A stretch of DNA of 64,000 nt from Alphaproteobacteria bacterium (GTDB lineage: Bacteria; Pseudomonadota; Alphaproteobacteria; Acetobacterales; Acetobacteraceae): NCBI GenBank assembly GCA_020850755.1, contig JADZEB010000001.1:124001-188000 (forward strand), written 5' to 3'. Made by a program: the position numbers and the translations under genes. Below the pieces are notes generated by a model. It saw only the letters and a list, made by a program, of their open reading frames with translations, was not told where the DNA came from and did not search any database. Positions 26,448-35,519 of this stretch are shown in pieces. Positions within the stretch are counted from its first letter, which is position 1. Every line of letters starts with the position of its first letter.

Positions 26448-27212
26448 GCGGGGCTTGCGCTTCTCGCGCCAAGCGCGGTGCGCCTCCTCCTTGTCCTCGG
26501 TCAGCTCGAGCGCCATGAAGCGATAGACATCGGCGTGCGCCGCCGGCCCGGCATCCATGCTCATCACCAGCGATTCCTTGGCCATGCGCGCGGCCAGGGG
26601 CGGCAGGGCGGCGATGTGGGCGGCGATCCGCATCGCCTCCTCCATCAGCGTCTCGTGCGGCACCAGCCATTGCGCCAGCCCGATGCGGTGCGCCTCGGCT
26701 GCCGGCAGCGGGAAACCCATCGCCATGCGCATCGCAAGCCCCCGCCCGATCCACTGCGCCAGCCGCGCCAGCCCGCCATGCGCCGGCAGGATGCCGAGCC
26801 CCACCTGCGGCAGGCGCCACTCCGCCTTGTCCGAGGCGATGATCAGGTCGCAGCAATAGGAGACGATGCAGCCGATGCCGACCGCATAGCCGTTCACCGC
26901 GGCCAGGACCGGCTTCGGGAAATCGGCGATCACGTTGATGATGTGGTTGCGCCGGCGCGGCACGGTCTCGATGAAGTCCGCGACCGAGGACAAGGTGTGC
27001 GTCTTGGGGTTCTTCATGTTGGCGCCGGCCGAGAAGGCATTGCCGGCGGGATCCCCGGTCAGCACGACGCAGCGGATCGCGCTGTCGGCCTCGATCTCGG
27101 CCAGATGCGCGCGCAGCGCCTGGTTGTAGTCATCGCCCCAGGCATTGCGCGCCTCCGGACGGCTCAGCGTCAGGATGGCGACATGGTCCTTCTTCTCGAA
27201 CAGCACGGGCAT
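26433..27212 (-). CDS. Crotonase (enoyl-CoA hydratase/isomerase) superfamily protein lacking both catalytic Glu
   Basis: 259 residues; AGGAG lies eight bases before the ATG at 27212. The oxyanion-hole motifs FSAGANMKNP and NGYAVGIGCIVSYCCDLI are intact, so CoA-ester binding is expected. Aligned with rat hydratase, the first catalytic Glu (in QPE) is Gln here (RLPQVGLGILPAHGG) and the second (AMEM) is Arg (LAMRMAMG). It is therefore unlikely to be a classical hydratase and may be an isomerase, hydrolase or lyase of the superfamily. Divergent from the ABC binding-protein gene at 27410. Confidence 0.8.
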   Translation of the reverse strand: MPVLFEKKDHVAILTLSRPEARNAWGDDYNQALRAHLAEIEADSAIRCVVLTGDPAGNAFSAGANMKNPKTHTLSSVADFIETVPRRRNHIINVIADFPKPVLAAVNGYAVGIGCIVSYCCDLIIASDKAEWRLPQVGLGILPAHGGLARLAQWIGRGLAMRMAMGFPLPAAEAHRIGLAQWLVPHETLMEEAMRIAAHIAALPPLAARMAKESLVMSMDAGPAAHADVYRFMALELTEDKEEAHRAWREKRKPRFTGR

Positions 27213-27409
27213 GGCGGCGCTCCTGCGGCGGGCTTGCCGGGCGGCGGTGGCGGGAGAGGGCTCCCGTTGCGGACCCGGCCTGAAAACTGTCTACAGGCAT
27301 GGACAGTCCAAGGCCAGGGGGTTAGTCTTTGCGCAATCAACACGATCCGTTGCGCCGGTCCTTGCCGGCAACGATACGATCAGCCACTCGGGAAGGGGAG
27401 GATGCCAGG

Positions 27410-28486
27410 ATGGGGGCGACTCGCAGGACATTGCTCGGGTTTGCCGGCGGCGCGATGGCGCTGGCGACGGCGCTGGCCGGGATCAGTGCCGATGCGCGTG
27501 CGCAGGCACCCGCGCGGCCTACCGGCGAGCAGGCGATTGCCATGCTGCCGGAAGCGGTGCGCGATGCCGCCCGCCGCGAAGGCCGCCTGACCATCTACAT
27601 CACCCAGGCGCGCGGCGTGGTCGATCCCACCGTCGCGGCCTTCCGCCGCGCCTTCCCCGGCGTGCAGGTAAGCATCCTGCGCCTGGCCACCGGCCCGCTC
27701 TATACCCGCTTCACGCAGGAGACCAATGCCGGCGTGTTCCAGGCCGACGTGACCAACTTCGCCGGCACCCAGCTTTTCACCGACCATCCGGACTGGTTCA
27801 CGCCGCTGACTGCCGAGCTGGTGCCGACGCTGGCGCAATGGCCGCGCAATCAGGTGCATGGCAACTACCTCAACTCGGCGCAGGGGCCGCAGCTCCTCGC
27901 CTACAACCGCAACCTCGTCACCGGCAGCAACATCCCGCGCACCTGGGAGGATGTGCTGAACCCGTTCTTCCGCGGCAAGGGGATGCTGGTCGATCCGCGC
28001 TCCTCGAACACCTACATGAACTGGCTCAACCTGATGTTCGAGACCTATGGCGAGAGTTTCGTCACCCGCCTGCGCGATCAGCGCTTCACGCTGGTGGAAG
28101 GCGGCAGCCAGGGCGCGCAGCAGGTGGCCGCCGGCGCGGCGCTGATCGTGCTGCCGCCGAGCTTCGCCCATGTCGAGCCGCTGCTCGAGCGCGGCGCGCC
28201 GCTGGTGCATGTCTATGCGTCGGAGAATTCCAACATCCCCTCGATCGGGCCGCAGCATAGCTGGGCCATCCCGCGCCGGGCGCCCAACCCCAATGCCGCG
28301 CGCGTCTTCATGACCTGGTTCCTCACCGAGGACGCGCAGAAGATCAATTGCGGCGGCAACTCCGCCTCGGTGCTGCTGACCAATTTCGATGGCTGCCCCA
28401 AGCCTACCGCGCGCTTCATCTCGGCCGATGGGCGCCTGCCGCGCGAGCGGGTGGAGATGCTCACCCGCCTGATGGGCCTGCAATAG
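27410..28486 (+). CDS. ABC transporter periplasmic binding protein, Fe3+-type family
   Basis: 358 residues from the ATG at 27410 with GGAAGGGGAGG just upstream. The N-terminus MGATRRTLLGFAGGAMAL...ADARAQ is a signal peptide, twin-arginine-like. The mature part starts AARREGRLTIYITQARG, then ALLAYNRN-like and WEDVLNPFFRGKGML segments typical of family 1 / COG1840 solute-binding proteins (Fe3+, thiamine, 2-aminoethylphosphonate). Two cysteines near the C-terminus (NCGG, DGCP) may form a disulfide. First gene of a binding protein-ATPase-permease set on one strand; substrate not determinable. Confidence 0.85.
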   Translation: MGATRRTLLGFAGGAMALATALAGISADARAQAPARPTGEQAIAMLPEAVRDAARREGRLTIYITQARGVVDPTVAAFRRAFPGVQVSILRLATGPLYTRFTQETNAGVFQADVTNFAGTQLFTDHPDWFTPLTAELVPTLAQWPRNQVHGNYLNSAQGPQLLAYNRNLVTGSNIPRTWEDVLNPFFRGKGMLVDPRSSNTYMNWLNLMFETYGESFVTRLRDQRFTLVEGGSQGAQQVAAGAALIVLPPSFAHVEPLLERGAPLVHVYASENSNIPSIGPQHSWAIPRRAPNPNAARVFMTWFLTEDAQKINCGGNSASVLLTNFDGCPKPTARFISADGRLPRERVEMLTRLMGLQ

Positions 28487-28573
28487 GCCGCACGTGCCGG
28501 GCGGGTGCGTCACGCCCGCCCGGCACGGACGCGCCCCCTAGCCACCCGCAACCGGTCGGGCCAAGCTGGCGCC

Positions 28574-29758
28574 ATGCCGATGACGCCTGGATCTTTCGTT
28601 CGCTCGCCCGCCGATGCCCGCACCGGCGCGCCCGATGCGCCACGCATCAGCATCCGCAACCTGACCAAGACCTTCCGCCGTGCGGGCGATGGCGGCACGG
28701 TCGTGCCGGTGGACAATGTCTCGCTCGATGTCGCCGGGCACGAGATGGTGGTGCTGCTCGGCCCTTCGGGCTGCGGCAAGACCACGCTCTTGCGCTGTGT
28801 CGCCGGCCTCGAGGTGCCGGAGGCGGGCGAGATCCTGATCAATGACGAGATCGTGTTCTCCTCGGCGCGCGGCATCCTCGTGCCGCCGGAGAAGCGCCAG
28901 GTCAGCATGGTGTTCCAGTCCTACGCGCTCTGGCCGCACATGACCCTGTTCGAGAACGTGGCCTATCCCTTACGCGCGCGCGGCGTTGGCGGGGCCGAGG
29001 TCCAGTCGCGCGTCATGGCCGCGCTGGAGACGGTGGGGCTCGGCGCGCTGGCGCAGCAGTATCCGGGGCGCATCTCGGGCGGGCAGCAGCAGCGCGTGGC
29101 GCTGGCGCGCGCGGTGGTGTCGGGCACCGGCGTCGTGCTGTTCGACGAGCCCCTGTCCAATGTCGATGCCAAGGTGCGCGAGCAGCTTCGCCTGGAGATC
29201 CTGCGCATGCAGCGCATGCTCGGCTTCTCGGCGCTCTACGTCACGCACGACCAGGCCGAGGCGATGGCGCTGGCTGATCGCATCGCCGTGCTCGATGATG
29301 GCCGGATCGAGCAGATCGCCCCGCCCGAGACCGTGTATGACCGCCCCGTATCGCGCTATGTCGGTTCCTTCATCGGCAGCGCCAACATCTGGCCCGGGCG
29401 GGTGCAGGCGGCCGCGGACGGGTGCGTGGCGGTAGAGAGCGCGGTGGGCGCGCTGGCGCTCGACTGGGCGGCGGCGGCGGGCGAGGGGACGGCGCTGCCT
29501 GCGGCCGGCGCCGCGCTGACCATACTCACGCGCCCCGAGCAGATCACGCTGGCGCCGGCCCGCCCCGCGGGCGGGGAGAACGCCTGGCCCTGCACGGTGG
29601 AGACGCGGCTCTTCCTCGGCTCGCACACGGAATACATTGCGCGCCTGGGCGAGGAGCGGGTGCGGGTGTGGATGGCGCGCGGCGCGCGGATCGAGGAAGG
29701 CAGCAACGCCTGGCTGTCGATCGCGGCCGATGCCTTCCGCATCATCCGCGACAAGTAG
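28574..29758 (+). CDS. ABC transporter ATP-binding protein (Fe3+/spermidine/sulfate importer type)
   Basis: 394 residues from the ATG at 28574. Walker A is LGPSGCGKTT, the Q-loop lies in VFQSYALWPHM, the signature is SGGQQQRVALARA, Walker B is VVLFDEPLSNVDA, and the switch His is in YVTHDQAEAM. A C-terminal TOBE-like regulatory domain (residues about 280-394) includes TILTRPEQITLAPARP. It energises import through the permease whose gene starts ten bases downstream. An N-terminal extension of about 20 residues precedes the ATPase core. Confidence 0.93.
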   Translation: MPMTPGSFVRSPADARTGAPDAPRISIRNLTKTFRRAGDGGTVVPVDNVSLDVAGHEMVVLLGPSGCGKTTLLRCVAGLEVPEAGEILINDEIVFSSARGILVPPEKRQVSMVFQSYALWPHMTLFENVAYPLRARGVGGAEVQSRVMAALETVGLGALAQQYPGRISGGQQQRVALARAVVSGTGVVLFDEPLSNVDAKVREQLRLEILRMQRMLGFSALYVTHDQAEAMALADRIAVLDDGRIEQIAPPETVYDRPVSRYVGSFIGSANIWPGRVQAAADGCVAVESAVGALALDWAAAAGEGTALPAAGAALTILTRPEQITLAPARPAGGENAWPCTVETRLFLGSHTEYIARLGEERVRVWMARGARIEEGSNAWLSIAADAFRIIRDK

Positions 29759-29768
29759 GGCGGGCGGG

Positions 29769-31511
29769 ATGCAATCCGGTCCCTCCGCTGCACCGGACCG
29801 GGCCGCGCCGGCGCGCGCGGCCGGCGGGCTGGCCGGGCGGGGCTGGCCGGGGCCCTTCGCCATCTTCACCGGGCTCACGGCCGTGGCGATCGTGTTCCTG
29901 GTGGTCTATCCGCTCACGCGCACGCTGGCGCGAGTCTTCATGCCGGAAGGCGCGCTCGACCTCTCGGCCTTTGCCGATGTGTTCGCCGCGCCGTGGCTGC
30001 CCGCGACCATCGCCAATACGCTGATCGCCGTGCTGGGCGGGGGCGCGGTCGCGCTGGTCACGGCCTCGCTGTTCGCCTGGGCGAACGAACGCACCGATGC
30101 GCGTCTCGGCCTGTTCGGCGACATCCTGCCGCTGATCCCGCTGTTGATGCCGGCGGTGGCCAAGGCGATCGGCTGGGTGTTCCTGGCCAGCCCGGGCGCG
30201 GGGTTCCTCAACGGCCTGATCGCCGCGACGCTGGGCAAGATCGGGCTCGGCTTCCAGATCAATATCATGAGCTGGCCGGGCGTGATCTTCGTCTATGCGC
30301 TCTACTTCATCCCCTATGTCTACCTGCTGGTCTCGGCGGCCCTGCGCAATGTCGATCCGGCGCTGGAGGAAGCCTCGCGCATCTCGGGCGCGGGCAGCTT
30401 CGCCACGCTGCGCAAGGTGACGCTGCCGGCGGTGAAGCCGGCCCTGTTCGGCTCGGCGCTGCTGATCGTGATCGTCGGCTTCTCGCTCTATTCGGTGCCG
30501 GTGATCATCGCCAACCGCGCCGGCATCGACATCCTGTCGGTGCGCATCATCCGCCTGCTCACCTTCACCTTTCCCCCGCGCATCGACCAAGCGGTGGTGC
30601 TGAGCACGCTGATGCTGGCCGCGATCCTGGGCGTGTGGCTGATCCAGCGCCATGTCATGGCCAGCGGCAATTTCGCCACCATCGGCGGCAAGAGCGCGCG
30701 GCATGCGCTGGTGGCGCTCGGGCCCTGGAAGTGGGTGGCGCGGGCGGCGATGATCTTCTACGTGCTCGCCACCTCGGTGATGCCGCTCGGCGCCATCCTG
30801 ATCGTCGCCTTCCAGCCCTTCTGGCAGCCGCAGATCGATATCGCGCAGCTCAGCTGGCGCAACTTCGAGGAAGCCTTCGCCGAGACCACCACGCGCGAGG
30901 GGCTGACCAACAGCCTGATGCTCGGCGCCAGCGGCGGGCTGGTGGGCATACTGCTCGCCGCCGCGATCGCGCTCTATGTCAGCCGCAACCCCGGCGCCCT
31001 GTCGCGCCTCGTCGATGGTGTGACTAAGCTGCCGGCGGCGCTCTCGCACATCGTCATCGCGGTTGGCTTCCTGATCGCCTTCAGTGGCCCGCCGCTGCAC
31101 CTGTCCGGCACCTTCACGATCCTGTTCCTGGTCTATCTGGTGATCTACCTGCCCGAGGCATCGATCGCGGCCACGGCGGCGGTGGCGCAGGTCGGGCGCG
31201 ACCTGATGGAGGCCTCGGCCGTGTGCGGCGGCTCGCCCACGCGCACCTTCTTCCGCGTGCTGATCCCGCTGATCCTGCCCGGGCTGATCGCTGGCTGGGC
31301 GCTCCTGTTCGTGCTGATGGCGGGCGAGCTGACCGCCTCCTCGCTGCTTGCGGGCGTGGGCACGGCGGTGATCGGCTTCGTCATCCTGGATATCTGGGAG
31401 CAGGGCACCTTCGGCTCCCTGGCCGCGATCGCCGGCACCTATACGCTGATCACGGCGACGATCGTGCTGGTGGCGATGCGCTTCGGGCGCGGCGGCTTCC
31501 GCGCGCAGTAG
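29769..31511 (+). CDS. ABC transporter permease, fused two-domain (FbpB/ThiP type)
   Basis: 580 residues with 12 predicted membrane helices in two homologous halves. Each half has an EAA-like loop: EEASRISGAGSFATLRKVTLP (about residue 205) and MEASAVCGGSPTRTFFRVLIP (about residue 480). The two halves form the whole inner-membrane channel, so no second permease is needed. The ATG at 29769 follows the ATPase stop by about ten bases, so the genes are co-transcribed. The 3' end faces pcaG, with a hairpin between. Confidence 0.92.
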   Translation: MQSGPSAAPDRAAPARAAGGLAGRGWPGPFAIFTGLTAVAIVFLVVYPLTRTLARVFMPEGALDLSAFADVFAAPWLPATIANTLIAVLGGGAVALVTASLFAWANERTDARLGLFGDILPLIPLLMPAVAKAIGWVFLASPGAGFLNGLIAATLGKIGLGFQINIMSWPGVIFVYALYFIPYVYLLVSAALRNVDPALEEASRISGAGSFATLRKVTLPAVKPALFGSALLIVIVGFSLYSVPVIIANRAGIDILSVRIIRLLTFTFPPRIDQAVVLSTLMLAAILGVWLIQRHVMASGNFATIGGKSARHALVALGPWKWVARAAMIFYVLATSVMPLGAILIVAFQPFWQPQIDIAQLSWRNFEEAFAETTTREGLTNSLMLGASGGLVGILLAAAIALYVSRNPGALSRLVDGVTKLPAALSHIVIAVGFLIAFSGPPLHLSGTFTILFLVYLVIYLPEASIAATAAVAQVGRDLMEASAVCGGSPTRTFFRVLIPLILPGLIAGWALLFVLMAGELTASSLLAGVGTAVIGFVILDIWEQGTFGSLAAIAGTYTLITATIVLVAMRFGRGGFRAQ

Positions 31512-31537
31512 GCCGCGACAGGCGCGCCGGCGCGGCC
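31511..31537. terminator. Candidate bidirectional hairpin between the permease and pcaG genes
   Basis: GGCCGCG (31511-31517) pairs perfectly with CGCGGCC (31531-31537) around a 13-base GC-rich loop. It fills the whole gap between the two convergent stop codons. No T-tract is present, so its strength is uncertain. Confidence 0.4.
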
Positions 31538-32080
31538 TCAGATATCCAGGAACACCGTCTCGCCTTCGCCCTGCAGCCGGATGTCGAGCCGCCACAGGCC
31601 CTCGCCCGCATCGGTGGCGATCATGGTGTTCCGCCGCGCGGGATCGACCGCCGTCAGCACCGGATCGGCCTGGTTGCGCGAATCGCCGGCGAAATAGAGG
31701 CGCGTGAACAGGGGTTTCTGCAGCCCGCGCGCGAAGATCGCGATCGTCACATGCGGGGCCTGCAGCGCATTGCCGCGGCCGGGCACGGGGCCGGGACGCA
31801 GCGTGCGGAAGCGGAAACCGCCGTCCCTGTCGGTCGCGGCGCGGCCGAAGCCGTGGAAGGCGCCGTCATAGCGGCCATCCGGGCCGGCCTGCCAGATCTC
31901 CACCAGCGCGTCGGCCACTGGCGCGCCGGCGCCGTCTGCTATCCGTCCGGCCAGCGTGATGCGCTCGCCGGACACGGCCGCATTCGGCCCGTCCGCGTGC
32001 GTCAGGTCGGCCCATTGCGGGAACTCGATCAGATGCCAGAACGGGCCGGCGGTCTGGCTGGCGGTGGCGGGGCTGCTCAT
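31538..32080 (-). CDS. pcaG: Protocatechuate 3,4-dioxygenase alpha subunit
   Basis: 180 residues from the ATG at 32080. SQTAGPFWHLIEFPQW at the N-terminus, LVEIWQAGPDGRYDG and HVTIAIFARGLQKPLFTRLYF are characteristic of the alpha subunit. It forms the (alpha-beta)-Fe(III) oligomer that opens the protocatechuate ring between C3 and C4. The alpha subunit does not bind iron itself. Its start overlaps the pcaH stop by four bases (ATGA), indicating translational coupling. Confidence 0.92.
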   Translation of the reverse strand: MSSPATASQTAGPFWHLIEFPQWADLTHADGPNAAVSGERITLAGRIADGAGAPVADALVEIWQAGPDGRYDGAFHGFGRAATDRDGGFRFRTLRPGPVPGRGNALQAPHVTIAIFARGLQKPLFTRLYFAGDSRNQADPVLTAVDPARRNTMIATDAGEGLWRLDIRLQGEGETVFLDI

Positions 32081-32793
32081 GCGTGCGTCCCGGTCTCGAA
32101 CGGGGTGGCCTCGCGCCCGCGCAGCACGATGTCGAAGCGATAGCCGAGCGCGTGCTCCGGCCTCGTGATGTCGAGGTTGAAGCGGCCCACCAGCCGCTCG
32201 CGCGCCAGCGGATCGGGCGTGCTGTTGTAGATCGGATCGAGCGCCAGCAGCGGGTCGCCCGGGAAATACATCTGCGTGACCAGCCGCTGCGCGAAGCCCG
32301 CACCGAACAGCGAGAAATGGATGTGCACCGGCCGCCACGCATTGTGGTGGTTGCGCCAGGGATAGGCGCCGGGGCGGAGGGTGGTGAAGCGGTACCAGCC
32401 ATCGGCATCGGCGAAGACGCGCCCGCGCCCGACGAAATTGGGATCGAGCGGCGCGTCGTGCTGGTCGTTCGGATGGTGGTAGCGCCCGGCCGCGTTGGCC
32501 TGCCACACCTCGACCATCGCGCCGGCGACGGGACGGCCATCCTCGTCGAGCACGCGGCCGGCGACGATGATGCGCTCGCCCATCGCCGCCTTGCCATCGA
32601 CGACGGACAGATCGGCCTCGGCCGGATAGCGCGCAGCGTCCATGCGCGGGGCCGCGACCTCGCTCAGCGTGTGGGCGACGCGGAGCAGCGGCTGCTTCGG
32701 ATGGCGCAGATGCGTGCTGCCATAGGCCGGCGCGTCATAGGGCGGCTGGGTGGCGGCATCGGGGCGGCGATAGCCGGCCGGGTCGGTGCTCAT
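32077..32793 (-). CDS. pcaH: Protocatechuate 3,4-dioxygenase beta subunit
   Basis: 238 residues; GAGG lies upstream of the ATG at 32793. All four Fe(III) ligands are visible: Tyr in GRYHHPND, Tyr in GAYPWRNHH 39 residues later, and the two His of RPVHIHFSLFG. The substrate-side APLDPNFVGRGR is conserved. It cleaves protocatechuate to 3-carboxy-cis,cis-muconate in the beta-ketoadipate pathway. No other pca genes or a PcaQ-type regulator are adjacent, so the remaining steps must be encoded elsewhere. Confidence 0.94.
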   Translation of the reverse strand: MSTDPAGYRRPDAATQPPYDAPAYGSTHLRHPKQPLLRVAHTLSEVAAPRMDAARYPAEADLSVVDGKAAMGERIIVAGRVLDEDGRPVAGAMVEVWQANAAGRYHHPNDQHDAPLDPNFVGRGRVFADADGWYRFTTLRPGAYPWRNHHNAWRPVHIHFSLFGAGFAQRLVTQMYFPGDPLLALDPIYNSTPDPLARERLVGRFNLDITRPEHALGYRFDIVLRGREATPFETGTHA

Positions 32794-32943
32794 GGCGTTG
32801 CCTCGACAAGAAAGACGCGCGAGCGCGTTGCCCGCAGTGGATCGCGTCGGAAGGCGCGGGTCAAGCAACTCGCATGGCGGATGCGCGCACTGCGAGCGGC
32901 ATTTGGGGTGGCGCCGGGCGCGCGGCTTGTGGCATAGGAACCC

Positions 32944-33726
32944 ATGATGGATGACGGAAGGGAACAAGCAGGCAGCGCCCCCGGTCACGCCATGGCGCTG
33001 GGATCGTTCGCGCCCGCGCCGCCGATCGCGCAGGACTGGGCGCTCTTCCTCGACCTCGACGGCACGTTGCTCGACATCGCGCCAACCCCGGACAGTGCGC
33101 GCGCGCCGCCGCCGCTGCTTGCCGATCTGGCGCGCGCTTCCCATATGTTGCGCGGTGCGCTTGCGATCGTGACGGGCCGGTCATTGTCCGTGCTCGATGC
33201 GCTGCTCGCGCCGCTGCGTCTCGCGGCGGCGGGTGAACATGGCGCCGAGATCCGCCATCCCGACGGCACGACCGAAGCCGCGGGGCGGCAATTGCCGCAA
33301 GACTGGCTCGAAGCGATGGCGCGCGTGGCTGCCGAGAGCGACGGCGTGGTGCTGGAGCGGAAGCGATTCGGTGCGGTGCTGCACTACCGGCAGGCGCCGG
33401 CGGCAGAGGCGCGCATCGCCGTTCTTGCGCGTGCGCTGGTGGCAACTGCGCCTGATGCCTTCGAGGTCCTGCCCGCGCGCATGGCCTTCGAGATCCGCGG
33501 GCGCGGCGTGAACAAGGGGCTTGCCGTGGAGAGATTGATGCCCGACCCGGTGTTCCGTGGCCGCAGGCCGGTGTTCGTCGGCGATGATGTCACCGACGAG
33601 GACGGCATGCGCGCGGCGCGCGCGATGGGCGGGCTCGGCTTGCGTGTCGATGCCGCCTTCCGGGGCGGACCGGCGGGCGTGCGGCGCTGGCTTGCCGATT
33701 TCGCCGCGCGGGCGGGCTGCTCATGA
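32944..33726 (+). CDS. otsB: Trehalose-6-phosphate phosphatase
   Basis: 260 residues from the ATG at 32944 (AGGAA upstream; a second ATG follows directly). HAD-superfamily motif I is LFLDLDGTLLDIAPTP, motif II lies in ALAIVTGRS, the catalytic-site lysine is in GRGVNKGLAVE, and motif IV is VFVGDDVTDEDGM. It hydrolyses trehalose-6-phosphate to trehalose in the cytoplasm. First gene of an overlapping operon: its TGA overlaps the start of the GH15 gene by four bases. An N-terminal tail of about 25 residues precedes the fold. Confidence 0.92.
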   Translation: MMDDGREQAGSAPGHAMALGSFAPAPPIAQDWALFLDLDGTLLDIAPTPDSARAPPPLLADLARASHMLRGALAIVTGRSLSVLDALLAPLRLAAAGEHGAEIRHPDGTTEAAGRQLPQDWLEAMARVAAESDGVVLERKRFGAVLHYRQAPAAEARIAVLARALVATAPDAFEVLPARMAFEIRGRGVNKGLAVERLMPDPVFRGRRPVFVGDDVTDEDGMRAARAMGGLGLRVDAAFRGGPAGVRRWLADFAARAGCS

Positions 33727-35519
33727 GCACGCTCGACCTCGGCGTGATCGGCAACTGCTCGGTCGCGAGCCTGATCGATCGCGGCGGGCGCCATGTCTGG
33801 TTCTGCTTCGCGCGCCTTGACGGCGATCCGGTGTTCAACGCGCTTCTCTCCGGCGCCGGCGAGGAGGCGGCGCACGGCTTCATGGATGTCGCCATGCATG
33901 GCGGCGCGCCCGTGTCGCAATCCTATCTGCGCAACACCGCGGTGCTGGAGACGGTGCTGGCCGATGCCGAGGGCGCGCGCCTGCGCATCCTCGATTTCGC
34001 GCCGCGCTTCCCGCGCTTCGGCCGCTCCTACCGCCCGCCGCTCCTGGTGCGCGTGATCGAGCCGATCGGCGGCCGCCCGCGTGTGCGCGTGCGCATCCGA
34101 CCGCGCTTCGACTATGGCGCCGCCGCGCCGCAGAAAAGCGTCGGCAGCAATCATCTGCGCTTCATCGGCCCCGAGGCGGTGCTGCGTGTCACCACCGACA
34201 TGCCGATCTCCTACCTCGCCGACGAGGCCGAGTTCGCGCTCGACCGCCCGATCACGCTCTTCCTCGGCGCCGACGAGACGATCCCGGAGAATCCCAACGC
34301 ACTCGGCCAGTCCTACCTGATCGAGACGATCGGATACTGGCGGCAATGGGTGCGCGGCCTTGCCATCCCGTTCGACTGGCAGGAGCAGGTGATCCGCGCG
34401 GCGATCACGCTCAAGCTCTGCAGCTACGAGGATACGGGCGCGGTGGTGGCGGCGCTGACCACATCGATCCCCGAGGCGCCGGGCTCGGGCCGCAACTGGG
34501 ACTATCGCTATTGCTGGCTGCGTGACGCCTTCTTCACCGTGCACGCGCTCAACCGCCTCGGCGCCACGCGCACGATGGAAGGGCTGATCCGCTTCGTCAC
34601 CGACGCGGCGCTGCCGCGCAACGGGCTGGCGATCGCGCCGCTCTATCCGATCGCGCCGGGAACGCCCGTGGCCGAGCGCGAGGCAGCGGCCCTGCCCGGC
34701 TATCGCGGCATGGGGCCGGTGCGCATCGGCAACGCCGCCGTCCTGCAGCAGCAGAACGATGTCTACGGCTCGATCATCCTCACCGCCGCGCAGACCTTCT
34801 GGGACAGCCGGCTCGGCCCGTTCGACGATGTCGCGCTCTACGAACAGCTGCGCCCGGTGGCCGAGGAGGCGCGCCGCACCGCTCTCCTGCCCGATGCGGG
34901 GCCGTGGGAGTATCGCGGGCGCGAGCATGTGCACACCTACTCGGCGGCGATGTGCTGGGCCGGCCTCAACCGCATGGGCATGATCGCGCGCCGCCTCGGC
35001 CGTGCCGAGGAGGCGCAGACCTGGTTCGGCCATGCCACCGCGCTGCGCCAGGAGATACTGCGCCGTGCTACCACCGCCGATGGCTGGATCTCTGGCGCGC
35101 TTGATTGCGAGCTGGCCGACGCATCGAGCCTGCTCCTGCACGAGATCGGCCTGATCGCACCCTGCGACGAGCGCGTGGCGCGCACGCTTGCCCTGATCGA
35201 GAAGCGGCTGATGCGCAACGGGCTGGTGATGCGCTACTGCGAGGCCGACGATTTCGGCCTGCCCGAGACCGCCTTCCTGGTCTGCTCCTTCTGGTATGTC
35301 GATGCACTGGCCGGTTGCGGGCGCGGCGCCGAGGCGACCGAGCTGTTCCAGGCACTGCTGTCGCGGCGCAACCATGCCGGCCTGCTGTCCGAGGATGCGG
35401 CGCCGGGCACGGGCGAATTGTGGGGCAACTACCCGCAGACCTACTCGCAGGTGGGCGTCATTCTTGCGGCATTGCGCCTCTCGCGCAGCTGGGAGGAGGG
35501 GTTGTGGCGCGCATCGTGA
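33723..35519 (+). CDS. Glycoside hydrolase family 15 protein (glucoamylase/trehalase-like)
   Basis: 598 residues, normal for bacterial GH15. The N-terminal beta-sandwich domain starts LGVIGNCSVASLIDRGG. The catalytic (alpha/alpha)6 barrel includes GRNWDYRYCWLRDAFF and GPWEYRGREHVHTYSAAMCW with the general-acid Glu. The second catalytic Glu is in LLSEDAAPGTGELWGNYPQ. No signal peptide is present, so it acts in the cytoplasm on alpha-glucosides; related GH15 enzymes include trehalases. It sits between otsB and otsA, with overlaps on both sides (4 and 16 bases), so the three are co-translated. Confidence 0.9.
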   Translation: MSTLDLGVIGNCSVASLIDRGGRHVWFCFARLDGDPVFNALLSGAGEEAAHGFMDVAMHGGAPVSQSYLRNTAVLETVLADAEGARLRILDFAPRFPRFGRSYRPPLLVRVIEPIGGRPRVRVRIRPRFDYGAAAPQKSVGSNHLRFIGPEAVLRVTTDMPISYLADEAEFALDRPITLFLGADETIPENPNALGQSYLIETIGYWRQWVRGLAIPFDWQEQVIRAAITLKLCSYEDTGAVVAALTTSIPEAPGSGRNWDYRYCWLRDAFFTVHALNRLGATRTMEGLIRFVTDAALPRNGLAIAPLYPIAPGTPVAEREAAALPGYRGMGPVRIGNAAVLQQQNDVYGSIILTAAQTFWDSRLGPFDDVALYEQLRPVAEEARRTALLPDAGPWEYRGREHVHTYSAAMCWAGLNRMGMIARRLGRAEEAQTWFGHATALRQEILRRATTADGWISGALDCELADASSLLLHEIGLIAPCDERVARTLALIEKRLMRNGLVMRYCEADDFGLPETAFLVCSFWYVDALAGCGRGAEATELFQALLSRRNHAGLLSEDAAPGTGELWGNYPQTYSQVGVILAALRLSRSWEEGLWRAS

